NCBI GenBank assembly: GCA_017642885.1
Contig: JAEPOM010000002.1
Coordinates: 1-64,000, forward strand
Source of the DNA: Henriciella sp.
GTDB taxonomy: Bacteria; Pseudomonadota; Alphaproteobacteria; Caulobacterales; Hyphomonadaceae
Reading direction: 5' to 3'
DNA: 64,000 bases
Of the stretch, positions 18,053 through 26,819 are shown piece after piece. The notes under the pieces were generated by a model. The model saw only the letters and a program-made list of their open reading frames with translations, was not told where the DNA came from and did no database searches. How positions within the stretch are numbered: the stretch's first letter is position 1; every line of letters begins with the position of its first letter. Made by a program: the position numbers and the translations under genes.

Positions 18053-18340
18053 TTATTGAACCACGTCCTGCCACTCAGCGTGCTTTGCCAAAGTGGCTTT
18101 GGCGAATGGACAGAGCGGTATGATCTTGAGCTCTTCCGCTCGAGCGTCGTTGACGGCTGCTTCGACCAAATGCTTGCCAACGCCCAGCCCGCGCATTGAG
18201 TCGGGCACACCTGTATGATCGATGATGATCCGCGTGCTGCCTGCCCGTGAATAGGTCATTTCAGCCTCTTCACCGTTGATGCGCACGGTATAGCGTCCGC
18301 CTTTTGGGCTATCTTCACGATCGATGCTCATATCCGTCAT
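18053..18340 (-). CDS. GNAT-family N-acetyltransferase (YjdJ type)
   Basis: A 95-residue minimal GNAT protein. The acetyl-CoA loop motif is visible as HTGVPDSMRGLGVGKHLVEAA (V-x-x-x-x-RGxGxG/A), followed by IPLCPFAKATLAKHAEWQDVV, characteristic of the short YjdJ/Gtn10-like acetyltransferases. The acceptor is unknown. The start at 18340 is set by AAGGAG six bases upstream; the longer frame from 18583 runs into the divergent neighbour and is rejected. Confidence 0.88.
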   Translation of the reverse strand: MTDMSIDREDSPKGGRYTVRINGEEAEMTYSRAGSTRIIIDHTGVPDSMRGLGVGKHLVEAAVNDARAEELKIIPLCPFAKATLAKHAEWQDVVQ

Positions 18341-18500
18341 CACTATCTCCTTCATCTGACCGAGAAGTAGGTCGGCTGACCTCTGTAGACCATGTCGTCT
18401 GGATTGATTTCTGTTATCCTGATCCTGCATGCCGTCTCGTGGCTGCATTACTGACATGAACTGGCGGGGCGTGATGATACGCGTCAGCCGGGAGGAATAC

Positions 18501-18911
18501 ATGGCCAAAAAAACAGCGCGCGAAAAACTCGTCGCAAAGAAAGAGATCAAGAAAGTCGTCATGGACAAAGCCTGGGGCGGCATTCCCGTTGGAGGAACTA
18601 TGTTGGTGGCTACACCGCTTATGGTCGACGCCTACATACGCGAGATTCCACATGGCGAGACGAACACCATCCCTGAGATGCGGGATGCGCTGGCGGCTCA
18701 ACAGGGTTGCTCTGGCACTTGCCCGATGTCGACATCGATCTTCGTTCGGATGGTCGCTGAAGCTGCGTTGGAAGACCTCGCCGATGGGAAATCGGTTTCA
18801 GAGATCACACCGTTCTGGCGCATGATCACTAGCCTGGACAAAATGGTCGGGAAGCTCAACGTAGATCCCGCCTGGATCGACGAACAACGCGCGCTTGAGG
18901 CGAATACCTAA
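18501..18911 (+). CDS. Uncharacterised protein, possibly MGMT-fold
   Basis: A 136-residue protein with a Lys-rich head, then GGTMLVATPLMVDAYIREIP, IPHGETNTIPEMRDALA, a GCSGTCPMST segment and ITPFWRMI before a Glu-rich tail. The IPHGETNTIPEM part resembles the IPxGxxxTYxxIA helix-turn-helix of O6-alkylguanine transferases and alkyltransferase-like proteins, but the active-site PCHR is absent; two cysteines lie in GCSGTC. I believe related short proteins are sometimes labelled MGMT-family. GGGAGG five bases before the ATG supports the start at 18501. Function unknown. Confidence 0.65.
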   Translation: MAKKTAREKLVAKKEIKKVVMDKAWGGIPVGGTMLVATPLMVDAYIREIPHGETNTIPEMRDALAAQQGCSGTCPMSTSIFVRMVAEAALEDLADGKSVSEITPFWRMITSLDKMVGKLNVDPAWIDEQRALEANT

Positions 18912-18943
18912 ACTGAAACCCACGCAGCTTTTGCAATAAGAAA

Positions 18944-18969
18944 AGCCCCGAACCGTTGGGTCCGGGGCT
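18944..18969. terminator. Terminator between convergent genes
   Basis: AGCCCCG (18944-18950) pairs with CGGGGCT (18963-18969), with further pairing inside. It lies between the plus-strand gene ending at 18911 and hsp20 on the minus strand. On the minus strand it is followed by TTTCTT, so it mainly serves hsp20. Confidence 0.8.
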
Positions 18970-18992
18970 CAATCTAGGGACAGACAGCCCGC

Positions 18993-19472
18993 TTATGCGG
19001 CGTCTGCTTTGCCTTCGATCAGTTTCGGCTTGCCGCCCTTTTTCGGGGCACCGATCTCGATCTTGCGGGGCTTCTTGGCTTCGGGAAGCTCGCGAACGAG
19101 TTCGACGCGAAGCAAGCCATTGCGCAATTCAGCACCGGTTACGATAACGTGATCAGCCAGCTGGAATCGTCGCAAGAAGCCGCGCTCGGCAATACCGCGA
19201 TGCAGGAATTCCCGCTCAACTTCGCCATCTTCAGGAGGAGCCTTGCGGCCCGCGACGGTGAGCAACCCATCCTTGGTTTCAATATCGAGGTCTTCGTCGC
19301 CGAAGCCCGCGACGGCAATTTCGATCGCGAACTCATCATCGGCGACGCGCTCGATATTATATGGGGGATAGCCCTGGGCGCCATCGAGACGCGCGGCGCT
19401 GTCGATCATATTGGCCATTCGGTCGAAGCCAACCATTGTTCGGTATAGGGGTGTCAGATCAATCGTGCTCAT
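18993..19472 (-). CDS. Small heat-shock protein Hsp20
   Basis: A 159-residue small heat-shock protein. After a short N-terminal arm (STIDLTPLYRTMVGFDRM, typical of IbpA) comes the alpha-crystallin domain (about 33-125: YNIERVADDEFAIEIAVAGF, LTVAGRK, FLHRGIAERGFLRRFQLAD, LRNGLLRVELVRELPEAKKPRKIEI) with the conserved G-L-L and the I-x-I-like end. It binds unfolding proteins as an ATP-independent holdase. AAAGGA precedes the ATG and is occluded in a predicted ROSE-type hairpin. It is monocistronic with its own terminator. Confidence 0.94.
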   Translation of the reverse strand: MSTIDLTPLYRTMVGFDRMANMIDSAARLDGAQGYPPYNIERVADDEFAIEIAVAGFGDEDLDIETKDGLLTVAGRKAPPEDGEVEREFLHRGIAERGFLRRFQLADHVIVTGAELRNGLLRVELVRELPEAKKPRKIEIGAPKKGGKPKLIEGKADAA

Positions 19473-19527
19473 TTGAAACAGTCCTTTCACTAGCAACTGT
19501 GATCCGCGGCGATCTTGAAAAGCCGCG
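19473..19527 (-). promoter_or_regulatory. Putative ROSE-type RNA thermometer in the hsp20 leader
   Basis: On the minus strand the last 55 bases before the ATG can fold into two hairpins. The upstream one (19505-19527) has a 6-bp stem CGCGGC/GCCGCG. The downstream one (19479-19499) pairs CAGTTGCT with AGGACTG, leaving one bulged G. In it the TTGCT element faces the AGGA ribosome site, the defining arrangement of rhizobial ROSE elements that block translation of small heat-shock genes at low temperature. Base pairing is by eye. Confidence 0.7.
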
Positions 19528-19673
19528 AAAATTGAGGGTCGAAATTCTCTGTTCGTCCAGCCCGACCATCGGCGCTGGCAGAAAATTCGGTCACAACCTG
19601 CTTGGCAGCGCCGTGACAAAGGCTATGTGGAAACGCGAAACACATGATTCAAGACCTTTTCAGGAGTCAAATG

Positions 19674-20600
19674 ATGAAGACCCAATTCTTGTTCGGTTCA
19701 GCCCTATTGGTGATCGCAGCTTGTTCCGGCGGCACGGATACGCCCGCGGCAACGCTGGAACCCGAAACGCCGCCCATTGTCGAGGAGGTCGAAACCGGTC
19801 CGCTAACCCTCGCAGAAGCCGTCGCCGGCGAGTGGCGCAGCGATGACGAAAAAACGCGCGACATCTGGCGCAATCCCGCCGAGACGCTCGCCTTTTTTGA
19901 GGTCGACCCCGGCGAAACCGTTATGGAAATCTGGCCAGGCGGTGGCTGGTATTCCAATGTTCTGGCGCCTTATCTCGCATCCGGCGACGGGACTTTGATT
20001 GCGACGGTTTGGGATACAAATGTATTTGAGGGCGACCGTCTGGCGCGCATCGAACAGCGGATTGCCGATTTCAAAGCTGTTTATGAAGCAGATCCCGAGC
20101 TGTTTGGAACGCTCGAATATAGCGCCTTTTCAGCCCAATCCGGACCACTCGCCGACGAAAACAGCGTCGACACTGTCTTGACCTTCCGAAATGTCCACAA
20201 CTGGATGGGCGGGGATTACACAGCCAAGTTCTTCACCGATGCCTACGCCGCGCTGAAGCCCGGCGGCGTTCTAGGGGTTGTCGAACACCGCCTACCCTCC
20301 AGCGCTGAGCAGAACCCGCGTGCTGCGACGGGCTATGTCCACGAAGATTTCGTCAAAGCGCTGGCCGCGTCTGCAGGCTTTGAGTTTGTCGAAGCGAGCG
20401 AGATCAACGCCAATCCGAATGACACCGCCGATCATCCGTTCGGCGTCTGGACACTACCGCCGGTCAGCCGGACCTCAGATCGTGAAGGCAACACACCAGA
20501 AGGGTTCGATCCCGCTGTCTACGCAGCGATTGGCGAGTCTGATCGTATGACGCTGAAATTCAAAAAGCCGGACGCTGAGGCCTTAGAACCGGTCGAGTAG
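19674..20600 (+). CDS. Lipoprotein-anchored class I SAM-methyltransferase-like protein
   Basis: A 308-residue protein with a lipoprotein signal (lipobox VIAAC, Cys17) followed by a class I methyltransferase-like fold of the COG4798 type: DIWRNPAETLAFFEVDPGETVMEIWPGGGWYSNVLAPYL (motif I), SVDTVLTFRNVHNWM (motif IV region) and LKPGGVLGVVEHR (motif VI). The signal implies a periplasmic location, where SAM is not expected, so activity or ligand is an open question. The second of two ATGs after GGAG (19674) has better spacing. It converges with and overlaps the TIGR02302 gene by 18 bp. Confidence 0.82.
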   Translation: MKTQFLFGSALLVIAACSGGTDTPAATLEPETPPIVEEVETGPLTLAEAVAGEWRSDDEKTRDIWRNPAETLAFFEVDPGETVMEIWPGGGWYSNVLAPYLASGDGTLIATVWDTNVFEGDRLARIEQRIADFKAVYEADPELFGTLEYSAFSAQSGPLADENSVDTVLTFRNVHNWMGGDYTAKFFTDAYAALKPGGVLGVVEHRLPSSAEQNPRAATGYVHEDFVKALAASAGFEFVEASEINANPNDTADHPFGVWTLPPVSRTSDREGNTPEGFDPAVYAAIGESDRMTLKFKKPDAEALEPVE

Positions 20601-23228
20601 TCGGCGTAAATATTCCCGCTCTTCTTCGTCGACCGCTTCATCATAGCGGCGACGAAGTTCGTCCAGAATATCCTTGGCACGCTGACGCTCGGCTTCGTCA
20701 GGGATATCCACGCTATTGCTGTCGTCGACCGCTCCATTGATGGAGTTTCCGAATGGGTCCGCGGCGCCGGAACCTTGTTGGTTCTGATCACCCAATCGAT
20801 CGGCGCGCGCCTCATCAAGAGCTTCAGCGAGCCCTTCTGCGAGCTCGCGCAGTTGCCGCGTGGCCTGATCTTGATTGCGAATAGCCCGGCCCTCATTGCC
20901 CTCTTCCAAGGCGTTTCCGGCCCGGCGTTGCGACCGTTCGATCGCTTCGAGGGTCTCTTCGTCGAGCAGGCCGCCAGCCCCCTCACCTTCACCATCCTCG
21001 CCGTTGCCCAGCTGATTCTCGGCTAATTCTTCAATTCGGTCGGCTATGTCGCCCTGGCGTTCGGCGAGCGAGCGCCCGTCTTCGCCATCGCTTCCGGTTG
21101 GATTTTCGGCGTCGCCGGTCTGGAAGTCATCGCCTTCACCCGGCTGATTCTCGCCGAAAGATTGTTCACCGGACTCGCCGCGCTCTCCGCGTTGCTCGGC
21201 GAGCGTCTCGTCATTAAGTTCTCGTTGTTCGCGCAGCAGATCTGATAGCTCGCGCATGGTTTCGGTCATCTCCCGCTCTTCTTCGGGGAGGTCCTCATCA
21301 TTTTCATTCTCGCCCTGCTCACCCGGCAGGCCCGGAAAGCCATCGCTGCCGCCGCCCTGCCCTTGTTGAAATTGCAGATTTTCCAGCATGTTGGTGATAT
21401 CCGCGAGGAGCTGCCGCGCCTGATCTGTTGCCCCCGTTTCGGTGAGATCCTCAAGCGCATCCAGCATGTCGGAAAACCCCTGACCGCCCAGCCCGGAGCC
21501 GCTCGGCCCTTCGGCGCTGTCTTCATTGCTCGGCGGCGCTTCCAACCCATTGGCCATCGCTTCTGCCATCTTGGCGGCAATATAGCGCTGCGCAGCGTCT
21601 TTGAACGCCTCCACCAGTCGCGCGATCTCTTCCTCGCTCGCGCCATCGCGTAGTGCGTCTTCAAGCGCTTTCTTGGCGGCCATGAGCGCAGCATAGGCAT
21701 CGGCGGCAGACCCATACTCAGCCCGCAAGGCCAACGACCAAAGCAGCGGCTCGGTCGCCTTGGCCTCGTCCGTCGTACTTGAGGCTTCCAGCGCGTAGCG
21801 CGCCGTGGTCAGGCCCGAATATACCAGTATGTCCCTGAAATAGCGCGGCGCTTCATAGGTCACCGCTTCCAGCATGATGGCGCTGCGTTGTACCCCTTGC
21901 GGCGCTTGCGACAAGCGCTGGGTCGCCGACAGATAGTATGCTCCCGCCTGCGTCGCGTCCGGCTCATAGTCAGCTTCAGTATATGGTGCGTCCTCGCGCA
22001 GCACAGTTACACGCACGTCCTGAATGGCTTTGGCGAGGGGTTGCAGCAGAAGCTTCTCGGGCAGTTTGAAGAAATGTGGTTCGCTGTACCCAACCTGGCC
22101 CGCACCATCCGTGGCTTTCAGGCGGATCTCTACGCGGGCACCTGCCCATCGATTTCGGGTCAGATCTATTTTGGACTCGTCTTCGGCCTCGCGCGGGCTG
22201 ATCGCACCGAGCTCCACAGGGACGAAGTCAAAATCTCGCTCGCTGCCTTCCGGTTTGATTGCGAGCTCCAGGCTGGCCACGCCATAATCATCACTGGCTG
22301 TCCAGCTGAATTCGGTTCGGTCCCCGGCCCCGAGGACCGGCAGCTCAACAAATTGCGCGGCGGGCGGCGCGTCAGGAGAGGTCAGTATCGACCAGGCCTT
22401 GCGCTCCCCCCACCAGCGGACCGAGATGTCACTATTCGAAGAGATCACCGTGGTTGCTTCGAACGCATTGTCCGGAGTTAAGGCGAACTTTGTCGTGCGG
22501 CGTCCATCAGCGGCAATCACGCGGAGCTTTGGCGTCGACGGGGCTTGAACGCGAAGCGTCATGACCGAGCCCTGCGGGACGCGGACTTCGGATTGATCTT
22601 CTTTTAGAAAGATTGGTGCCCGTCCGGTGTGTTCCGGCGGGGTTATCCAGGCCTCGATGCGGATGTCCTCGGCGCCAAACAGGCTGCCATAGTCAGGGTC
22701 CAGCGCACTAGAGAGGCGCGAATAGGTATTGCCCCAGCTCAGAGCGAACAGCGCAGCCACCGCAAGGGGCAGTATGAATCGCAGGCGCAGCGGATCGATT
22801 TTTTCCCAGATCGCAGAAAAACCCGGCACGCTGAGGCGTCGTGCCGCATCAGTGAGGCGTTGCTCGTGGGCGCGCCACAATTGCACGCCGGTGGTTTCGG
22901 GCCGAGCCGGTCGATCCATCAGCGAGACGAGCGGTCTCAGGTCTGACTGCTGGTCCAATGCGCCGATGGCCTCGCGCGGATCCGGACGCTGATAACGGCG
23001 AACACCGCGCAGCAGCGCAACCACAGAACCAACAAAGAAAATCAGCGTCGCGAGCGCCCCGAGCCGCGCAGGAGTGCGTTCGAAGATGCCGAGTAAGGCA
23101 GCTCCGACAAATACGCTCAGCAGGACAATGAATGGCCACCAGGCTTTCCACAGCGCGATGTCCCGAAGTCGCCGGAACGTCCGGTCGATCAGGCTTTTCG
23201 TGCCAGGAATGCGGTTCAGGTCAGCCAA
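20583..23228 (-). CDS. TIGR02302 family (DUF4175) membrane protein
   Basis: An 881-residue protein with three N-terminal hydrophobic helices (about 32-50, 56-72, 150-168), a large periplasmic-type region, and a long C-terminal low-complexity part (about 570-850) rich in Gly, Glu, Asp and Gln with helical repeats (REQRELNDETLAEQRGERG, TRQLRELAEGLAEALDEAR). It fits the alphaproteobacterial TIGR02302 family, whose role is unknown. The start is a TTG (23228) with GGAG eleven bases upstream, overlapping the end of lysA by 13 bp; no ATG lies nearby in frame. Translational coupling to lysA is likely. Confidence 0.88.
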   Translation of the reverse strand: MADLNRIPGTKSLIDRTFRRLRDIALWKAWWPFIVLLSVFVGAALLGIFERTPARLGALATLIFFVGSVVALLRGVRRYQRPDPREAIGALDQQSDLRPLVSLMDRPARPETTGVQLWRAHEQRLTDAARRLSVPGFSAIWEKIDPLRLRFILPLAVAALFALSWGNTYSRLSSALDPDYGSLFGAEDIRIEAWITPPEHTGRAPIFLKEDQSEVRVPQGSVMTLRVQAPSTPKLRVIAADGRRTTKFALTPDNAFEATTVISSNSDISVRWWGERKAWSILTSPDAPPAAQFVELPVLGAGDRTEFSWTASDDYGVASLELAIKPEGSERDFDFVPVELGAISPREAEDESKIDLTRNRWAGARVEIRLKATDGAGQVGYSEPHFFKLPEKLLLQPLAKAIQDVRVTVLREDAPYTEADYEPDATQAGAYYLSATQRLSQAPQGVQRSAIMLEAVTYEAPRYFRDILVYSGLTTARYALEASSTTDEAKATEPLLWSLALRAEYGSAADAYAALMAAKKALEDALRDGASEEEIARLVEAFKDAAQRYIAAKMAEAMANGLEAPPSNEDSAEGPSGSGLGGQGFSDMLDALEDLTETGATDQARQLLADITNMLENLQFQQGQGGGSDGFPGLPGEQGENENDEDLPEEEREMTETMRELSDLLREQRELNDETLAEQRGERGESGEQSFGENQPGEGDDFQTGDAENPTGSDGEDGRSLAERQGDIADRIEELAENQLGNGEDGEGEGAGGLLDEETLEAIERSQRRAGNALEEGNEGRAIRNQDQATRQLRELAEGLAEALDEARADRLGDQNQQGSGAADPFGNSINGAVDDSNSVDIPDEAERQRAKDILDELRRRYDEAVDEEEREYLRRLLDRF

Positions 23229-24481
23229 TCGGGCATCTGCTCCAGTTGTATCATCTCATCAAAGCTCGGCCTGCGGCGAACCAGGGCGTATTGATCACCG
23301 TCGACCAGAACTTCCGCAACCAGCGGACGTGCATTGTACTGACTTGAGAGCACAGCGCCATAGGCGCCTGATGACATAAAGGCGATGCGCCCACCGGCTG
23401 GCACTTCAGGCATCTTGCGCTGCGCTGCAAACTTGTCTGTCGACTCACAGATCGGTCCGACAATGTCATACGTCGTCTGCGGTGTGTCCGCCTTAGGTTC
23501 AGCGAGCGGCAGGATATCGTGATGAGCCTGATAGAGCGCCGGACGCATCAAATCGTTCATGCCCGCATCTATGATCAGGAAAGTCCGGTCCGGGGCGGGC
23601 TTGTGGTACAGCACTTCACTCACCATCACGCCGGCATTTCCCGCAATAACCCGGCCAGGCTCCAGGATGACTTGCAAACCAAGCCCTTCGGTGACCTCAC
23701 GGATCATCTGGGCATAGTCAGATGGAGGCGCCGGTGAATCGCTGGACTGATACGGAATCCCCAGCCCGCCGCCAAGATCGATCCGCTTCAGATTATGCCC
23801 GGCCTCGCGCAAGAACTTTACCAGACCAATCGTCTTCTTGAACGCGGCGCGCATGGGCTCCAAGTCGCCAATTTGTGAGCCAATATGAACATCAACGCCC
23901 ACCGCTTCCACACCCGGCAGAACTTTCATCTGGTGATACAATTCCGGGGCATCTGCCCATGGCACACCAAACTTATCGCCGGCTTTACCAGTTGAGATGT
24001 TTGGGTGTCCGCCCGCGGCCACATCCGGGTTCACCCGAAGGGCGACCGGCGCAACTTTGCCTAGGCCCATCGCAACTTCGGAGAGCTCAATCAGCTCCGC
24101 GCCGCTTTCCACGTTGAATTGGTGAATACCGGTTTCGAGCCCAAGAGCCATTTCCTCACGGGTCTTGCCGACACCGGAAAAGACGATGCGGTTGGCCGGA
24201 ATTCCGGCTGCGAGGGCACGCCGCAGTTCACCACCGCTTACGACATCCGCGCCGCAACCTTCACTCGCCAATGTCTTCAGAACAGCGAGATTTCCATTTG
24301 CCTTGACCGAGTACGCGATGAGGCAATCCATGCCGTCAAACGCAGCCGCAATCACGCGCGCGTGGCGACGCAGCGTTGCCGTCGAATAGACGTAGACCGG
24401 TGTTCCGATCTCATCCGCAATTTCGTTCAGATCGACGCCTTCGCAATGAAGGTGGCCATCCTCATAGTTAAAATGATGCAA
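23216..24481 (-). CDS. lysA: Diaminopimelate decarboxylase
   Basis: A 421-residue PLP enzyme for the last step of lysine synthesis, converting meso-diaminopimelate to lysine. PLP-binding Lys60 lies in LIAYSVKANGN; other family motifs are VSGGELRRAL, RVNPDV, SKFG-like DKFGVPW, the HIGSQI glycine-loop, EPGR and the active-site GPICESTDKFA. Length is normal. It forms an operon argH-lptM-lysA-TIGR02302 on the minus strand. Confidence 0.96.
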   Translation of the reverse strand: MHHFNYEDGHLHCEGVDLNEIADEIGTPVYVYSTATLRRHARVIAAAFDGMDCLIAYSVKANGNLAVLKTLASEGCGADVVSGGELRRALAAGIPANRIVFSGVGKTREEMALGLETGIHQFNVESGAELIELSEVAMGLGKVAPVALRVNPDVAAGGHPNISTGKAGDKFGVPWADAPELYHQMKVLPGVEAVGVDVHIGSQIGDLEPMRAAFKKTIGLVKFLREAGHNLKRIDLGGGLGIPYQSSDSPAPPSDYAQMIREVTEGLGLQVILEPGRVIAGNAGVMVSEVLYHKPAPDRTFLIIDAGMNDLMRPALYQAHHDILPLAEPKADTPQTTYDIVGPICESTDKFAAQRKMPEVPAGGRIAFMSSGAYGAVLSSQYNARPLVAEVLVDGDQYALVRRRPSFDEMIQLEQMPDWLT

Positions 24482-24490
24482 GCGCGATTA

Positions 24491-24763
24491 TCAGCCGGGG
24501 CTGACCTCCCCCATGCTTTCCTCTTCGACTTCCAGCGTCGGAGCAGGTTTCGGGATCTCCCCGCCGAGAGAATTGTAATAGGTCGTACCCTCATTGATAT
24601 CATTGCCTGCGAACAGCACAGCCGAATCAACCGGAGCAGACGTCTCCTCAGTCGGTGGTTCGCTGAGGATTGGGGGCGGGCGTTCCAGGTCGCCGCGCAG
24701 GCCGCAGCCAGCCAGGCCTGCCAGTGCGGAAAAAGCCAATGCGGTTTTGATCACATGTTTCAT
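24491..24763 (-). CDS. lptM: LptM-like small lipoprotein
   Basis: A 90-residue lipoprotein with lipobox LAGC (Cys20) followed by GLRGDLERPPP, the family signature of LptM (formerly YifL). LptM helps oxidise and mature the LptD outer-membrane LPS translocon in E. coli. The gene lies between argH and lysA, the order expected in Alphaproteobacteria. The rest of the mature peptide is Pro/Glu-rich and likely disordered; this tail is longer than in the E. coli protein. Confidence 0.85.
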   Translation of the reverse strand: MKHVIKTALAFSALAGLAGCGLRGDLERPPPILSEPPTEETSAPVDSAVLFAGNDINEGTTYYNSLGGEIPKPAPTLEVEEESMGEVSPG

Positions 24764-24775
24764 TTTACGGCGCTC

Positions 24776-26173
24776 CTATCCGAGGCGTTGTGTCCATTGC
24801 TCCACCTGTTCGGCCACCCGAACCGGTGAAGTTCCACCATAGCTTTGCCTGCTCATCGCTGAGGCTTCAACAGTGAGCACGGAAAATACGTCATTTGTTA
24901 GCCGGGACTCGACGGCCTGCATCTCTTCGAGGCTGAGCTCTGGCAGGTCGCAGCCTTTCTCTTCGGCTTTAGCGACCAGCGCTCCGGTGACATGGTGAGC
25001 ATCGCGGAACGGCATCTTCAACTCGCGCACCAGCCAGTCGGCAAGATCGGTCGCGGTAGAGAAGCCTTTAGCGGCCGCAGCCCGCATATTTTCCCGGTTG
25101 AACGTGATGGTTTCGATCATCCCGGTCATCGATGCGGCGCAAAGCCCGAACGTGTCGAATGCGGAAAATGTCAGCTGCTTGTCGTCTTGCAGGTCTTTCG
25201 CATAGGCGAGCGGCAGGGCTTTCACCGCGCCTTGTAAGGATGCAAACTGACCGGTGATTAGGCTGGCTTTGGCCCGCACTAGTTCTGCCGCATCTGGATT
25301 GCGCTTTTGCGGCATGATGGACGATCCGGTCGACCAGGCATCTGAGAGTTTCGCAAAGGCAAACTGAGCGCTGGTCCAGAGCACAATCTCCTCCGCCAGT
25401 CGTGACAGATGGGTCGAAGCGATGGAGAGCGCCGACAGCGCTTCCAGGGCAAAATCGCGAGCTGAAACAGCGTCCAGGGAGTTCGCCATCGGGCGGTAAA
25501 ACCCAAGCGCCTCGGCCGTCGCATCGCGATCGATGGTAAAGCCTGTTCCAGCGAGCGCGGCAGAGCCAAGCGGGCTTTCATTCAGTCGGCGTGCGCAATC
25601 GTCCAACCGGGCTCGGTCCCGCTCAATCATCTCGACATAGGCAAGCAGATGATGGCCGAGGGTCACAGGCTGCGCCGTCTGTAAATGCGTGAAGCCTGGC
25701 ATCACCGCGTCTGTGTGTTCGCCAGCGCGTTTGACCAGCGACCGCTGTAACGCTTTCAGGCTCCGCCGCGCTTCTGTCAGCGCTCCGCGAGTCCAGAGGC
25801 GAAAATCGGTCACCACCTGATCGTTACGCGACCGCGCTGTGTGCATTCGACCCGCGGGCTCGCCGATAATCTCTTTCAGACGCGCTTCAACATTCATGTG
25901 AATGTCTTCCAACTCAGCGCGATATGGGAAGCTGCCATCCAGGACTTCCGCGATCACTTGGTCGAGGCCTTCCTGAATGGCGACATTGTCGGCTTCAGAA
26001 ATAATCCCCTGCTCCGCCAGCATGTCAGCATGTGCCCGCGATCCGGCAATGTCTTCGCGGACCATTCGGCGATCCACATCGATCGAGGCATTGATCGATT
26101 GCATAATGTCGCTCGGCTGTGCGGCGAAGCGTCCACCCCACATTTGCTGGCCTTTTTTGCTCTCACTCGCCAT
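24776..26173 (-). CDS. argH: Argininosuccinate lyase
   Basis: A 465-residue enzyme of the fumarase/aspartase superfamily that splits argininosuccinate to arginine and fumarate. The superfamily signature [12 protein letters not shown] is intact, along with RSRNDQV, the catalytic-His region [18 protein letters not shown], and DLQDDK near the flexible loop. Length is normal. It is transcribed away from tlpA, from which it is separated by only about 43 bp. Confidence 0.97.
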   Translation of the reverse strand: MASESKKGQQMWGGRFAAQPSDIMQSINASIDVDRRMVREDIAGSRAHADMLAEQGIISEADNVAIQEGLDQVIAEVLDGSFPYRAELEDIHMNVEARLKEIIGEPAGRMHTARSRNDQVVTDFRLWTRGALTEARRSLKALQRSLVKRAGEHTDAVMPGFTHLQTAQPVTLGHHLLAYVEMIERDRARLDDCARRLNESPLGSAALAGTGFTIDRDATAEALGFYRPMANSLDAVSARDFALEALSALSIASTHLSRLAEEIVLWTSAQFAFAKLSDAWSTGSSIMPQKRNPDAAELVRAKASLITGQFASLQGAVKALPLAYAKDLQDDKQLTFSAFDTFGLCAASMTGMIETITFNRENMRAAAAKGFSTATDLADWLVRELKMPFRDAHHVTGALVAKAEEKGCDLPELSLEEMQAVESRLTNDVFSVLTVEASAMSRQSYGGTSPVRVAEQVEQWTQRLG

Positions 26174-26216
26174 ATCGCTGTCTCGTCCTTGTCATCATCT
26201 GGAGGGCCCATCGCCC

Positions 26217-26819
26217 ATGGATCGTTTCTTGCGCATTGCCATCCCGACCATGTTCGCCGGAGTCGCCCTGGCGCTGCTTTACTGGCTCTTTAGCGCCAGT
26301 TCAAAGGGAAGTAACCGCGACCCTGTGGCAAAATTGGCTGTCGGAACACTTTCCAAGCTGGATGTGAGCGACAAAGGCGCACCTGCACCCCCGGCACCGT
26401 TTGTCGATGGAGCCGGGAATGTCGTGCGTTATCAGGACTTTGAGGGGCAGGCGATCCTCGTGAATTTCTGGGCGACCTGGTGCGGGCCGTGCGAGCGGGA
26501 AATGCCGTCCCTTGCGGCGCTTGAGCGGTCGCGTGGATCCGACACGTTCAAAGTGATCGCGATCAGTGTCGATGAGCCGAGCGATCATGACTATGCCAAG
26601 ACGCGGCTGCGCGAGCTTACCAATAGCGGGCTCGACTTTTATACGCTCGCCGACGGGCCTGAAGGTTGGAACATCGTCTATGACAGCGGCGCGGGCGGCG
26701 GATTCCCGACAACGATCCTCTATGACCGCAACGGTTTGAAAGTCGCCAAGCTGGAAGGCGATACCGATTGGGCGAGCTATGAAGCGGTCGCGCTCGTCGA
26801 TCTGATCTCAAAAGACTAG
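26217..26819 (+). CDS. tlpA: TlpA-family membrane-anchored thiol:disulfide oxidoreductase
   Basis: A 200-residue protein with an N-terminal membrane anchor (about 6-25) and a periplasmic thioredoxin fold. The active site is W-C89-G-P-C92 in NFWATWCGPCEREMPSL, and the cis-Pro region is GGGFPTTILYDRNG. TlpA-type proteins reduce substrates for cytochrome oxidase or cytochrome c maturation. The start at 26217 is the ATG after GGAGG; the frame runs further upstream into argH. It is divergent from argH and overlaps the convergent TauE gene by 4 bp. Confidence 0.92.
   Translation: MDRFLRIAIPTMFAGVALALLYWLFSASSKGSNRDPVAKLAVGTLSKLDVSDKGAPAPPAPFVDGAGNVVRYQDFEGQAILVNFWATWCGPCEREMPSLAALERSRGSDTFKVIAISVDEPSDHDYAKTRLRELTNSGLDFYTLADGPEGWNIVYDSGAGGGFPTTILYDRNGLKVAKLEGDTDWASYEAVALVDLISKD

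Noticed and set aside
18053-18583. Longer form of the GNAT protein starting at 18583
   Set aside because: The extra 81 residues overlap the divergent gene and have no homology pattern, while AAGGAG marks the ATG at 18340.
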